A stretch of DNA of 40,848 bases, from positions 1-40,848 of IMG/VR virus record IMGVR_UViG_3300021364_000055, one strand, 5' to 3'. A program made the position numbers and the translations under genes. The stretch comes from a virus. Below the pieces are notes generated by a model, which saw only the letters and a list, made by a program, of their open reading frames with translations, was not told the origin of the DNA and searched no databases. Below are positions 16,223-25,476 of the stretch, one piece after another. Within the stretch, counting starts at the first letter, position 1; each line of letters starts with the position of its first letter.

Positions 16223-17346
16223 TGGCAATTCTCGGCAATGGAGGCGTTCTCGAAATTAGCCGAGAAGTACCTAACGCTATGGCGCTGTCTTGGCAGCGCC
16301 TGAACATTGGTTCGACTCCCTACACTATTACATTTGCCAGTCCAAGCTATTGGCCTGGTGATCGAATTATTTTGGCGGCAGACGGAGGTTTGCCTATTGA
16401 TTTAAATGGCGACGGATATGCGGATTGCCCTGATGGGCATGGGATTTACCGTGGCTCGATTTGGCAAACCGGACCAAGCAGAGCTTTTTACACAGGCAGC
16501 GATACCGACGCTAGTCCTTGGTACGACGAAGTCAATGAGTTTATTGAGCTGGTAACTCAAAACGGTGACAACCTGATCACGCAGTCGGGTGACACCATTT
16601 TTGCTGTGCTAGGGGATGACTCAGATTTCTACAACACGGCTGCAACAACCGGTTTAACAGAACAGACCGATGCGTACATGAGCCGTGACGTTTTAGATCG
16701 GATACGCCTTTGGACAACTGAACAAGCTGGTCATGCAGGTGTTGGGACGGAAAAAGAGCTTATAAATGTCAAGCCAAAAAATCTTGTAGTTGCCAAGTAC
16801 AGTGCTGACTCTGCTTACGTTGCAGCTATCGACTCGGCTATCGCTTCCATAGCCGACTTGACCATTAACGGAGAAGTAAAACTTTCAGGGCTAATTACCC
16901 TGCCAGACGGTTTCCACGTTGTTTGCCAAGACGAAAACCGTGAATGGAAAATCCAATGCGACCTTGAAGAATGGATTTTGTCAATTGACGCCGACAACTT
17001 GGACATCACCGCCATCGGCCAAACCTTTGGCGAGTCAGTCAAGGCGTTGGTACGTGGTGCGGGAAGTCTCCAATTCTTTGCTGACCACCGACAAATCGAC
17101 GTACAACAGGACAGCTTGGCAATACTGCGGCTAGTTTTGCTTACGCAGAACCAGTGCAACACGAAAGCAAAGTTCTACCTGTACGAAGACAGGGAAGTTA
17201 CGGGCAATCAAATTAAAGGATCTGTCTACTACGAATTTGAATTGCTGCTAACCAACACAAGACTGAACACAAGACCAACAGAAGTAATCGAGGGCACAGC
17301 CGACTTTGTAGCTACGTCAGAAATCGAGCTGCGAGCTTTGGCCTAA
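16222..17346 (+). CDS. Tail/baseplate protein of unknown function, 374 aa
   Basis: Starting at the overlapping ATG at 16222, the protein begins AILGNGGVLEISREVPNAMA and is beta-rich. It has a distinctive LIDLNGDGYADCPDG-like stretch at about residues 58-72 (LPIDLNGDGYADCPDG) that resembles a calcium-binding D.NGDG.AD loop. The second half (DLTINGEVKLSGLITLPDGF, and a C-terminal TEVIEGTADFVATSEIELRA) is again tube- or baseplate-like. It lies between the tail-tip genes and the giant spike, so it may connect spike and tip. I do not recognise a family. Confidence 0.62.
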   Translation: MAILGNGGVLEISREVPNAMALSWQRLNIGSTPYTITFASPSYWPGDRIILAADGGLPIDLNGDGYADCPDGHGIYRGSIWQTGPSRAFYTGSDTDASPWYDEVNEFIELVTQNGDNLITQSGDTIFAVLGDDSDFYNTAATTGLTEQTDAYMSRDVLDRIRLWTTEQAGHAGVGTEKELINVKPKNLVVAKYSADSAYVAAIDSAIASIADLTINGEVKLSGLITLPDGFHVVCQDENREWKIQCDLEEWILSIDADNLDITAIGQTFGESVKALVRGAGSLQFFADHRQIDVQQDSLAILRLVLLTQNQCNTKAKFYLYEDREVTGNQIKGSVYYEFELLLTNTRLNTRPTEVIEGTADFVATSEIELRALA

Positions 17347-17404
17347 AACGTTTGGTTGGGTCGTTTCAGCTAGACTCAAACGAGCATCTTAGACTTGAAA
17401 GGAA

Positions 17405-20400
17405 GTGACTGAGATCAACCGCGCAGGTGAAGCTGCTTCCCTAGGTGACATAAACACAACGCAAGGGGAGTTTCGCGAGCAGATTAACGCACTCACAGAT
17501 GCTGTCCGCCAACTTGGCGGTAAGGCTGAGATTGCACCTGGCAGCACGGTTATCAATGACCCCCTTAGTGCTCCGTACGTTTTATATGTAAATAGCTATA
17601 CCGGCAAAGACACTTTTGTTGCCGGTGACTACGCCAGTGCGGATGATGGCACGTTCGAAGCCAAGATGCGCCGCATCAGCCAGCAGCGTTTGGAATGTGG
17701 TTATACCGAAGCACGTCCATTTAAAACGATAAACCGTGCAATTATTGAAGCTGGCATTATCACCAGTCGAGATTATTTAAATCTTCCTGGAAACATTTGC
17801 GGCGATCTAGTTTCAATCGTCGTGATGCCTGGAATGCACACGGCAATCAACGGCCAAGGACTCGCTGATAACACGACAAATTTCCCTGAGTATGGAACGA
17901 CTAAAGAATTTACGGATGCAGAGCTGCAAAGCTTCAACCCCGAAGGCAGTGCTGGAATTATTCTTCCTCGCGGTTGCAGTCTTGTAAGTCTCGACCTGCG
18001 AAAGTGCAACATCCGTCCTGATTTTGTTCCTGGCGGCACTAACGCACAAGATGAAGCTGCTGACTACAGCAACCGTGGCAGTATTTTCCTTGTAACCGGC
18101 ACCGGTTTCTACTACGGCTTTACTTTCCTAGACAAAGAAAACTACCCATACACGCACCACCTGCTGCACACATTTGAGTTTGCAGGCCGTGATCGTGTTG
18201 ACGAGTTTTACAGCAAAATCCTCAAGGCCTTTGGTGGTGTCTCTGACATCAGCAGCAATTACACCAAAACCAGAAACAGCGAAGTCGAAATTGTCGGACC
18301 TGCGCCTGCACCTGGAACGCAGACCGAAGCAACTGACAGCGTAAGTTCCGCATCCCCTTACATCTTTAACTGCTCGATCCGAAGCCTTTATGGCATGGGC
18401 GGCATCTTTGCAAACGGTGCAAATGCCGAAGGCTTTAAGTCAATGGTGACGGCGCAATACACATCAATTGCGCTACAAAAAGATATGCGCTGCTGGCAGC
18501 GTTATACCGGTGGGTCATGGGTAGACATCAGCACGACTGCTGCAGGTAACTATGAAGATTACATTGACGAGTCACCGGACAGCGTCCGGATGGATCCAAA
18601 CAAGCGAAGCTTTCATATTCGCTGTGTCAACCGCGCAATTATTCAAGAAGTTAGCGTCTTCGCTATTGGACAGGGTATCCACCACTGGGTCCAATCAGGT
18701 GGTGAGCTTACTGTTACCAACAGCAACTCTAACTTTGGTGGTTGCGCTTCTCTAGCAGAAGGATTTGTAGCAGACAGTTTCATAACCGATAAGAACTGGA
18801 ACGTCTCAACCATTAACGTTGCTCGCGGCATTTCAGGTCTTGCCAATAAGTGGCAACGCACTGACATTGGTGAACTGGACGTAAGTGTTTCCAACACTGC
18901 GACCACGATTACGTTGACAACTGATCTTGAAGGCAGTGAGGACAACAAGCCCACAGTCCTGGATCGTAACGGGTACTCACTGGATAACTACGGTGGCACG
19001 TCTTATATCTGGATCGAAAACCCAAATGGCGTTGATTACTACGCACCACTTGCGGATACTGCTTGGGACCCTCTTAACCCAAATCAAATCGTTGTAAACA
19101 CTGCATTTGTTAGTGCTGACGGTGACACGCCTCCATCAACAGATGCGGGCAGCGCGTTCCCACCGCTTGCCGGTAAAACAATGTATGTCCGTCGTCTGCA
19201 AGACGTTCGGACCTTGGATGAACGGACGTACTCGCTGACTTGCAGCAACACTTCAGCCGATTCACGCAACATCATCCGTGATTACGGCCTGCAGACGGAC
19301 ACGCTTGGATCGACAATCGATACTGAGATTGCAGCATCCGAACCAATTATTGCCGGTTCTGTTACTACGCTTCCCTCTACTACCGGTGTTTTCAGGGTCA
19401 ATAAAATTGAAGTTCGCCGTGCCGCCGCTTCAGCAGATTGGGATAACAAAGGCGAATATCGCAGTGGGTATCACCTTACCAACAACTACTACAGGCCTGG
19501 GGATGTTGTTCGCTACCAAAACAAGCACTACAAGTGCATTGTTGAGCACATTGCTGAAACCACATTTAACAGCAACTACTGGGACGAAGCTTTTGTCCAC
19601 ATGGACGAAACCTACCCAGCCGAAGACTTCTTCAAAAACTCAAAACCGGTTCTGATTTTTGACCGCGACAAAGACAACAACGTTATTAGTGACTTTCTGG
19701 GTTACACCAATGCGCAGTTGGGTACTGATGCGCAACTTACGCGCCAGCTCAGAACTTCAACTGATTATCTAGGCGTTTATTCGTTCTTGCGCAGTCTGGG
19801 TTTCAACGACGCAGATGCCCACACGATTCTGCTGCCTAAAGCACCAGAAGAAAGAGAGCGCAATCCAAACAGTGCGCTTGACGGCATTGGCAATCCATTG
19901 GGTGCCGCAAACGCTTGGGACAACTGGCCGCTGGTTATGCGCCGCCCCAGTCAAATCCGTTTGTTCGGCCATGCAATGGAGTGGGCCGGATACCTCAACT
20001 ACTCAAAAGCGCTTCCGCAATATCAGCGTGACCTTACGCCCAGCAACAAGTTTAGTTTCTACTTCACCAACCAACTTGGTGGCCGCGTTTACATCTCTGC
20101 TTTTAACGAAGAAGGGTTCCAAATCACTGCTGCTGGTCTGACTGACCTTGCAACAGGGCAAACATTGTCGCCTGAAGGTCTTGGCGGTGTGGACGCCGAA
20201 ACTGGCGTAAACATTTTCAATGGCGACGTTGTCGTCAATGGCGATTTGATTGCCAACAACATCGACAGCACGCAAGAATCCCTTGTTTTCCTAAAAGATG
20301 ACAATAAAAATAAAGTTAGCCAAGGCCGTGGCATGTCTTGGATCGCACCAGCCGAAGCGATTCCTGATGTCAGTGTTTCTGAAGCAGCCACGTTTAACAC

Positions 20401-22246
20401 AGAGAACCAAGAAGGAACTGCTTCCGGCCCAACAAACATTGGCAGCAACGGTTATAGCGGTCCACACTTTGTAACGCCTTACTTCCTTGATCTATGGAAA
20501 GCTAAGAATGGCCTGCTTGGCAAAGTTCCTGGAACGGTCAAAATTTACATCAACCCAAGAGCAGTACAAAAAAGCGGGCAGTTCCCCAACCCTGCGTTGA
20601 ACGAAAGCTACAACTACAACGCATCAATTAGCGATTTGCTGAGCCGCCCACCAACAAGCCCTGACGCAGCAGTTAAAACGCTGTCACTCGCTATTCAGTA
20701 TGCAGATCTTTCAGTTGCAACTACAACTACAATTGTTTATTACCTTGGACCCGGCATTTATACAGACACTGGTACGCGCACTTTTACGCATCCAGTACAG
20801 CTTATTTCCTATGACTACGCAACAAACACTTTGCTAACTGATGGCGTTGGCGGAGGTCAAGTTCCATTCTTAGGTACAACAAATAGCGGCCGTGGCCCAA
20901 GCAACAGCGGCAAGAGCGCATTGACAGGTTCAAGCCTTGAGTCGCACATTAAAAACGCAGATAACCATCCAGTGTTCTTGACTAGTGTTAGCCATGTAGC
21001 ACGAAATGCTGGAACGCAAAACGGCATTCGTTTTGATCCTCTTACGCTGGTTTTTCTCAAAGACGCAATTCTTCAAGGAGTTGTGTGGTGGGGAGCTACA
21101 ACAACATTAGAAAAATTACAAGGAACTTTAACTCTAACAGATCAGTTAGTTCCTAATAGTTTGTTTAGTCAACTTAATAATGCCCAGCTGCAAACTGTAG
21201 CAACACAAACTAACCGTGGACAAGTATTTAATGCACTTGCTTATCAACTAATTTCCGCTCAATCAAGCACAAATAACATTGATTTTACTTCTGGGACGTC
21301 GTGCATAATTGCATACGACCAATTAAGAATGCGCGACGTTGCAATGACTGCAATAAAACTGCCTTTCTTTAACGTTGGACCTAACAGCAACCAGCCTGTT
21401 ATCGAGTTAAGAGATAACGGCACGCTTCGCATGAATGGAACGTATTTTATTGGTAATAACGTTCTTGATAACACTGGTTATGCAGGTCAAGGTGCTGTTA
21501 CTACGCCGACTTTTAGAGGAGAAACGAACTATAAACATTTTGGTTTTGCTCCAAGCATGATTTCGATGTCTAATACGTCTTCAAACGGTGTTGGTACGAT
21601 CCAGTTCTGTGGCTGGGGAAGTCCAGTTATTGCTGGTCCTAGCAACTATGTATGGAACACAACTTATATGAATATTCACTTGATGACTAGGGAATATCAA
21701 TACATGGCTGATTCGGATACCCAATACGGTGGAACGATTACTGAAGCTGACGCAAATCAAGGACCTGCTTTTGAAGCAATTATTGGAAGTCTGATGAGAA
21801 ATCGTAGGACGCTTCGCAACCACTTTACTGATTTTCGAACTAACTCAAACGCATCTAAGAGTGGGTTTGCTGGTAACTTTGGTCGCTATCAGCGAGGGTA
21901 CGGAACTACTACAACAGGTTGGCGTTCTGTTGGTGTAACAACTCTTCCTGACGCGGCTAAAACCAACCCGGACCCAGCTGCTGGTACGCCATCTGATGGA
22001 ATTCCATCTGGCAGTTCTTTCGACTATGAAAGTAGTGCAATGATTATGCGCCGCAATGGAGCAGGAAATGAAACGCCGTCAGGCGCTACATTTGCAAATC
22101 CTGGATACCCAGTGTCACCTGAAATTGTCTCAGGTAACTACACTTACGGAACTGGTTCTGCTCAGTTGAATTGCAAATATGCGGTTGTCAACGTAGGCAT
22201 CGACTACACTAAGAACTACCGTAGTAACAGGCTGCTGTTCGGCTAA
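17405..22246 (+). CDS. Giant tail spike with predicted beta-helix
   Basis: This 1613-residue protein begins with GTG at 17405 after GAAAGG. The N-terminus has a helical segment (GDINTTQGEFREQINALTDA) likely to trimerise or attach, then PLSAPYVLYVNSYTGKDTFV and RPFKTINRAIIEAGIITSRD. The latter is a hallmark of the right-handed beta-helix spikes seen in cyanophages. A middle region contains several ricin/insert-like segments. The second half repeats the helix theme (RPPTSPDAAVKTLSLAIQYA, then TIVYYLGPGIYTDTGTR). The C-terminal part, from about 21,080, is more AT-rich and may be a swapped receptor-binding domain. It probably binds or degrades host surface polysaccharide; no catalytic residues can be assigned with confidence. 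Confidence 0.8.
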   Translation: MTEINRAGEAASLGDINTTQGEFREQINALTDAVRQLGGKAEIAPGSTVINDPLSAPYVLYVNSYTGKDTFVAGDYASADDGTFEAKMRRISQQRLECGYTEARPFKTINRAIIEAGIITSRDYLNLPGNICGDLVSIVVMPGMHTAINGQGLADNTTNFPEYGTTKEFTDAELQSFNPEGSAGIILPRGCSLVSLDLRKCNIRPDFVPGGTNAQDEAADYSNRGSIFLVTGTGFYYGFTFLDKENYPYTHHLLHTFEFAGRDRVDEFYSKILKAFGGVSDISSNYTKTRNSEVEIVGPAPAPGTQTEATDSVSSASPYIFNCSIRSLYGMGGIFANGANAEGFKSMVTAQYTSIALQKDMRCWQRYTGGSWVDISTTAAGNYEDYIDESPDSVRMDPNKRSFHIRCVNRAIIQEVSVFAIGQGIHHWVQSGGELTVTNSNSNFGGCASLAEGFVADSFITDKNWNVSTINVARGISGLANKWQRTDIGELDVSVSNTATTITLTTDLEGSEDNKPTVLDRNGYSLDNYGGTSYIWIENPNGVDYYAPLADTAWDPLNPNQIVVNTAFVSADGDTPPSTDAGSAFPPLAGKTMYVRRLQDVRTLDERTYSLTCSNTSADSRNIIRDYGLQTDTLGSTIDTEIAASEPIIAGSVTTLPSTTGVFRVNKIEVRRAAASADWDNKGEYRSGYHLTNNYYRPGDVVRYQNKHYKCIVEHIAETTFNSNYWDEAFVHMDETYPAEDFFKNSKPVLIFDRDKDNNVISDFLGYTNAQLGTDAQLTRQLRTSTDYLGVYSFLRSLGFNDADAHTILLPKAPEERERNPNSALDGIGNPLGAANAWDNWPLVMRRPSQIRLFGHAMEWAGYLNYSKALPQYQRDLTPSNKFSFYFTNQLGGRVYISAFNEEGFQITAAGLTDLATGQTLSPEGLGGVDAETGVNIFNGDVVVNGDLIANNIDSTQESLVFLKDDNKNKVSQGRGMSWIAPAEAIPDVSVSEAATFNTENQEGTASGPTNIGSNGYSGPHFVTPYFLDLWKAKNGLLGKVPGTVKIYINPRAVQKSGQFPNPALNESYNYNASISDLLSRPPTSPDAAVKTLSLAIQYADLSVATTTTIVYYLGPGIYTDTGTRTFTHPVQLISYDYATNTLLTDGVGGGQVPFLGTTNSGRGPSNSGKSALTGSSLESHIKNADNHPVFLTSVSHVARNAGTQNGIRFDPLTLVFLKDAILQGVVWWGATTTLEKLQGTLTLTDQLVPNSLFSQLNNAQLQTVATQTNRGQVFNALAYQLISAQSSTNNIDFTSGTSCIIAYDQLRMRDVAMTAIKLPFFNVGPNSNQPVIELRDNGTLRMNGTYFIGNNVLDNTGYAGQGAVTTPTFRGETNYKHFGFAPSMISMSNTSSNGVGTIQFCGWGSPVIAGPSNYVWNTTYMNIHLMTREYQYMADSDTQYGGTITEADANQGPAFEAIIGSLMRNRRTLRNHFTDFRTNSNASKSGFAGNFGRYQRGYGTTTTGWRSVGVTTLPDAAKTNPDPAAGTPSDGIPSGSSFDYESSAMIMRRNGAGNETPSGATFANPGYPVSPEIVSGNYTYGTGSAQLNCKYAVVNVGIDYTKNYRSNRLLFG

Positions 22247-22395
22247 TGACTGTTTACACGACACCGGATCCCGTATATCCAGACGAAGACGAGTTCCTGG
22301 CTGACGGGGACTCGTACTTCACTGGAAACAAAGAGCTTGTGTGGAACGAGGCTGAAGGTTACTACGAGGAACTGACTCAGCCTCCCGGCACTTAA
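22246..22395 (+). CDS. Small acidic protein, 49 aa
   Basis: The ATG at 22246 overlaps the spike stop (TAATG). The protein (MTVYTTPDPVYPDEDEFLAD, then GDSYFTGNKELVWNEAEG and YYEELTQPPGT) is acidic and aromatic-rich with no membrane segment. Coupled translation with the spike suggests it is a small accessory of that protein, for example a folding or attachment factor (inference). No family recognised. Confidence 0.6.
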   Translation: MTVYTTPDPVYPDEDEFLADGDSYFTGNKELVWNEAEGYYEELTQPPGT

Positions 22396-22422
22396 TATGA
22401 CGCTCTATAGGCAAACCGGTAA

Positions 22423-22444
22423 ACTCTAAATACGCATTTAGAGT
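22423..22444. repeat. Perfect 9-bp inverted repeat before the tail fibre gene
   Basis: CTCTAAATACGCATTTAGAG (22424-22443), flanked by A and T, is a perfect palindrome with a 4-base centre. It contains CTAAATA, which resembles the late promoter core described in T4-like cyanophages. It lies nine bases before the GTG start at 22453, so it may be an mRNA hairpin that controls fibre translation, an operator, or a promoter element. Confidence 0.55.
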
Positions 22445-22452
22445 CCGTTGCC

Positions 22453-24459
22453 GTGGCAAACGTCAAGATTGATGATCTAGTTGCTATCACCGATCCGGCA
22501 AGCACCGACGTGTTGCCGATTGTCGATCTTCTGGCGGACGTAACTAAAAAAGTAAGCATTGAGAACATCCTCAAGAACGCAGCTAACGGCACGGCTGCCG
22601 CTCCATCGCTTACTTTTGATACCGACCAAACCACGGGAATTTTTCTAGAGAGTGTTTCCGAACTAGGTTTTTCAACAAATGGCGTGGGACGACTGTATAT
22701 CGACGAAAACGGCAACGTCGGTATCGGTACTGCAACCCCTACTCAAACGCTGGATGTTGTAGGCACTGGTTCGTTTTCCGCAGGGCCGCTGACTGTAGGC
22801 GGTTTTAACGTTGTAACTGTCGGTGACACAGGAACCGTCACCAGCACGATGATTGCTGATGGAACAATTGTTGACGCTGATGTAAATGCAAGTGCTGCTA
22901 TTGGGCTCAGTAAGTTGGCGACAGGTGCACTGCCTACTGGTATCACTGTTGCGTCAGCGAATATTGTTGACGGCACGATTGTTGATGCTGATGTTAATGC
23001 AAGTGCTGCTATTGGATTGAGCAAACTTGCAACTGGTGCTCTTCCTACGGGTATTACGGTTGCATCTGCAAACATTGTTGACGGAACAATTGTTGATGCT
23101 GATGTCAGTGCAACGGCTGAAATTGCAGTTAGCAAGCTTGCGAACGGCACTGCACGTCAACTCCTGCAAACTGACGCTGCTGGAACGGGCGTTGAATTCA
23201 CCAGCAATGTTGACGTCCCTGGAACGCTTGACGTAACTGGTGTAGCTGTATTCGACAACAACGTTGGTATTGGTACGAATAGTCCTGCAGCAGTTTTGCA
23301 TCTCAACTCTAGTGGAAGTGCATGCAGTCAAGTAATCTCTTGCGGCACCAACACCGGCACAAGTAACATCTATTTTGGAGATTCTGACGGCTTCTTCCGT
23401 AGTTCAATTAGCTACCTTCACACAGATGATGCACTTACGTTCAGTGCCAACGGAATTAGCAATGAGGGTATGCGTATCGATTCCGACGGCAACGTTGGCA
23501 TCGGGACAAGTAATCCTCAAAGCCTGTTGTCTGTCCAGGACAATCTTCAATCACCGCCAACATCAACTTGGAACACAGGGTCGCAATTCACAGTTGGTGA
23601 TGCTGCTAACCAGCTTGCATTTGGTCGGTCAAACGTTTCTCCTTTCCCGCTTTGGATGCAAGGAAGGGCTTCAAACAATGCTACAAGAAGCATTTTAATC
23701 AATCCCGTCGGCGGCAACGTTGGTATTGGGACGAGTAGTCCTGCGCAAGAATTGGAAGTATCGGGAACCGCTCCAAGAATAAGAATCACGGATAACGATA
23801 CTGCTGCTGCTTCTGGGTCAAGTTCTTTCCTTGAATTTTATGGCAGTGACGCAAGGGCTGGGATCATCTATACAGACGCAACTGGATTAAACATTTGGGC
23901 TGACTCTACTGGTGGAGGCAATCTTGCTTTAAGGACAGAAACAAGCGAAAAAATGCGCATCGATTCCAACGGCAACGTTGGTATTGGGACGAGTTCTCCA
24001 ACTGGAAAGCTAGAAATTGCTGGCAACAGCAGCTCGCAAGAAATTCGATATGGCGACGGCACTACAACTGGATACTTTATATCAATAACAGATGTTGTTC
24101 GACCCGCAGCCGACCAACTCATCCACCAACATGATTTCCGCTGGAACGGTACTTCAGTTGCACAAATTAAAGCGCTGACGGGTGATGATATTATCAACAA
24201 AGACAACGGTTATTTAACATTTGAAACCAACAATGGCGCAGGCTTAAATGAAAGAATGCGCATCGACGGCAACGGCAACGTTGGTATTGGGACGAGTAGT
24301 CCTGGGGAGAAGTTAGAAGTTAATGGCACAATCAAAGCCACCGACATCAATTTCACTGGACTTGCTACCTACGCTGACGACACTGCCGCCGGTACTGGTG
24401 GTCTTGTTGCTGGTGATGTTTACAAAACCTCTACTGGCGAACTGCGCATCAAGCTCTAA
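22453..24459 (+). CDS. Tail fibre with GNVGIGT repeats
   Basis: This 668-residue protein starts with GTG at 22453 (ANVKIDDLVAITDPASTDVL, a typical fibre-attachment N-terminus). Residues about 135-245 carry three copies of a 37-residue repeat around NIVDGTIVDADVNASAAIGL, matching a 111-bp DNA period. Six GNVGIGT.(S/T)P motifs (first at about residue 80, last near 610) occur between beta-rich segments and are the signature of long cyanophage fibres. MRIDS(D/N)GNVGIGT blocks alternate with structural domains. The C-terminus (TYADDTAAGTGGLVAGDVYK, then TSTGELRIKL) resembles the trimerising end of cyanophage fibres. It is probably a side tail fibre. Confidence 0.78.
   Translation: MANVKIDDLVAITDPASTDVLPIVDLLADVTKKVSIENILKNAANGTAAAPSLTFDTDQTTGIFLESVSELGFSTNGVGRLYIDENGNVGIGTATPTQTLDVVGTGSFSAGPLTVGGFNVVTVGDTGTVTSTMIADGTIVDADVNASAAIGLSKLATGALPTGITVASANIVDGTIVDADVNASAAIGLSKLATGALPTGITVASANIVDGTIVDADVSATAEIAVSKLANGTARQLLQTDAAGTGVEFTSNVDVPGTLDVTGVAVFDNNVGIGTNSPAAVLHLNSSGSACSQVISCGTNTGTSNIYFGDSDGFFRSSISYLHTDDALTFSANGISNEGMRIDSDGNVGIGTSNPQSLLSVQDNLQSPPTSTWNTGSQFTVGDAANQLAFGRSNVSPFPLWMQGRASNNATRSILINPVGGNVGIGTSSPAQELEVSGTAPRIRITDNDTAAASGSSSFLEFYGSDARAGIIYTDATGLNIWADSTGGGNLALRTETSEKMRIDSNGNVGIGTSSPTGKLEIAGNSSSQEIRYGDGTTTGYFISITDVVRPAADQLIHQHDFRWNGTSVAQIKALTGDDIINKDNGYLTFETNNGAGLNERMRIDGNGNVGIGTSSPGEKLEVNGTIKATDINFTGLATYADDTAAGTGGLVAGDVYKTSTGELRIKL
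22870..23150 (+). repeat. Tandem 111-bp repeats inside the fibre gene
   Basis: The sequence around GTTGA(C/T)GCTGATGT recurs at 22870, 22981 and 23092, a spacing of exactly 111 bp (37 codons). Copies one and two are nearly identical; copy three is diverged and partial. Length changes by recombination would stay in frame. Confidence 0.85.
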
Positions 24460-24525
24460 TAAGAAAACCGTACAGTGCTTTAAATGGGCGCTTCTACTAC
24501 AATTCTTCTTGACGAACTTCTTGTT

Positions 24526-24834
24526 ATGGCAACCACCACTGTCTGGAGCATTAACACCCTGGAGCGTGAAACTTCAGATGGTTATGTCTACACGGCTCAC
24601 TACCGTGTAGACGCTGCCGACGAAAGCTACACCGCCGGAGCTTACGGCAGCGTTAGCTTCGAACGCCCCGAAACACTTATTCCTTACGACGACCTGACTG
24701 AAGAAATGGTCATTGGTTGGGTAAAGGAAAGCATCGGCGGTGACGAAAAAGTCGCTGAAGTTGAAGCTGCTCTTCAAGCACAACTTGATGAAAAGCACGC
24801 ACCAAGCAAAGCTAACGGTAAGCCTTGGGGCTAG
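24526..24834 (+). CDS. Small conserved cyanophage-type protein, 102 aa
   Basis: I prefer the ATG at 24526 (MATTTVWSINTLERETSDGY) over the upstream ATG at 24484, because MATTT..W.I..LERET.DGYV is the natural N-terminus of this type of protein. The extra 14 residues look hydrophobic and unrelated. Neither start has a good RBS. The body (ERPETLIPYDDLTEEMVIGW, then VKESIGGDEKVAEVEAALQA) is typical of small tail-region proteins I recall from cyanophages, sometimes suggested to help fibre assembly. It has no known enzymatic motif. It sits between two fibre-type genes. Confidence 0.66.
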   Translation: MATTTVWSINTLERETSDGYVYTAHYRVDAADESYTAGAYGSVSFERPETLIPYDDLTEEMVIGWVKESIGGDEKVAEVEAALQAQLDEKHAPSKANGKPWG

Positions 24835-24874
24835 TAACACAGACCCGCTAAAGTTGGGTTAATGGGTTGCAGCC

Positions 24875-25216
24875 ATGACCGTTCAACCTGGCACGTATAA
24901 CATTACGCTGCAGCGGCGAGCTGATTACAACTTGCTGCTGCAGTTTAAAGATAGTACGAGCAGCGCGATTGATTTAAGTGGTTACACCGTATATGCACAA
25001 GCTTGGGACAAGGACCGCGCTACAAAATACGCTGACTTTACGGTCGCCTATATCGACCGCGCTAACGGTCAGGTCAAAATCAGCCTTACTGACACACAGA
25101 CAACCAGTTTTCCGAACGAGTTGTACTACGACGTGCTTTTAGAAAGCGGAAGCGGTCTGCGTGAGTACTACTTAGAAGGCGTGATATATGTAAGCCAAGG
25201 CTACACAGCACCGTGA
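24875..25216 (+). CDS. Baseplate/fibre connector-like protein, 113 aa
   Basis: The ATG at 24875 starts MTVQPGTYNITLQRRADYNL, then DLSGYTVYAQAWDKDRATKYA and ANGQVKISLTDTQTTSFPNE. This is the beta-sandwich pattern of phage baseplate upper-protein (BppU) N-terminal domains, which anchor receptor-binding proteins. The ORF has a TGA that overlaps the GTG of the next gene (GTGA at 25213). Functionally it probably plugs a fibre into the tail tip; this is inferred from pattern and position. Confidence 0.62.
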   Translation: MTVQPGTYNITLQRRADYNLLLQFKDSTSSAIDLSGYTVYAQAWDKDRATKYADFTVAYIDRANGQVKISLTDTQTTSFPNELYYDVLLESGSGLREYYLEGVIYVSQGYTAP

Positions 25217-25473
25217 CATCAGTAAACACCGGAACTACAACCAACACCGTAGTCGTCACCGAAAATGGTACGTCAACGGTTGTTCAAAGCCCGGTAACTA
25301 CAACTGTTACTGCTACAACTGCCGGTCCTCAAGGGCCGATAAGTCAGGGCTTTGTTTTAGACAGCACCGCTAAAGTGGATAAAAGCGTCATATATTACGA
25401 CTCGGCAACCAACGAGTTTAAAGCTGACGCAACTTGGACGATCGAGTCCATTGTCCTTGGAGGCAACTTCTAA
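25213..25473 (+). CDS. Small tail protein with fibre linker, 86 aa
   Basis: It begins with GTG at 25213 in a GTGA overlap. A Thr/Val-rich region (NTGTTTNTVVVTENGTSTVV) leads to TAGPQGPISQGFVLDSTAKV, a short collagen-like GPQGP and then a compact end (DSATNEFKADATWTIESIV). This arrangement appears in short attachment proteins in phage fibre clusters. It is translationally coupled to the connector-like gene and lies just before a fibre gene, so it is likely a linker or attachment subunit. Confidence 0.58.
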   Translation: MTSVNTGTTTNTVVVTENGTSTVVQSPVTTTVTATTAGPQGPISQGFVLDSTAKVDKSVIYYDSATNEFKADATWTIESIVLGGNF

Positions 25474-25476
25474 GCC

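Noticed and set aside
16300-16325. GGTTCGACTCCC, resembling a tRNA T-arm
   Set aside because: The flanking bases cannot form the T stem or an acceptor stem, and the sequence encodes NIGSTPYT in a solid tail gene. No tRNA gene was recognised in the window.
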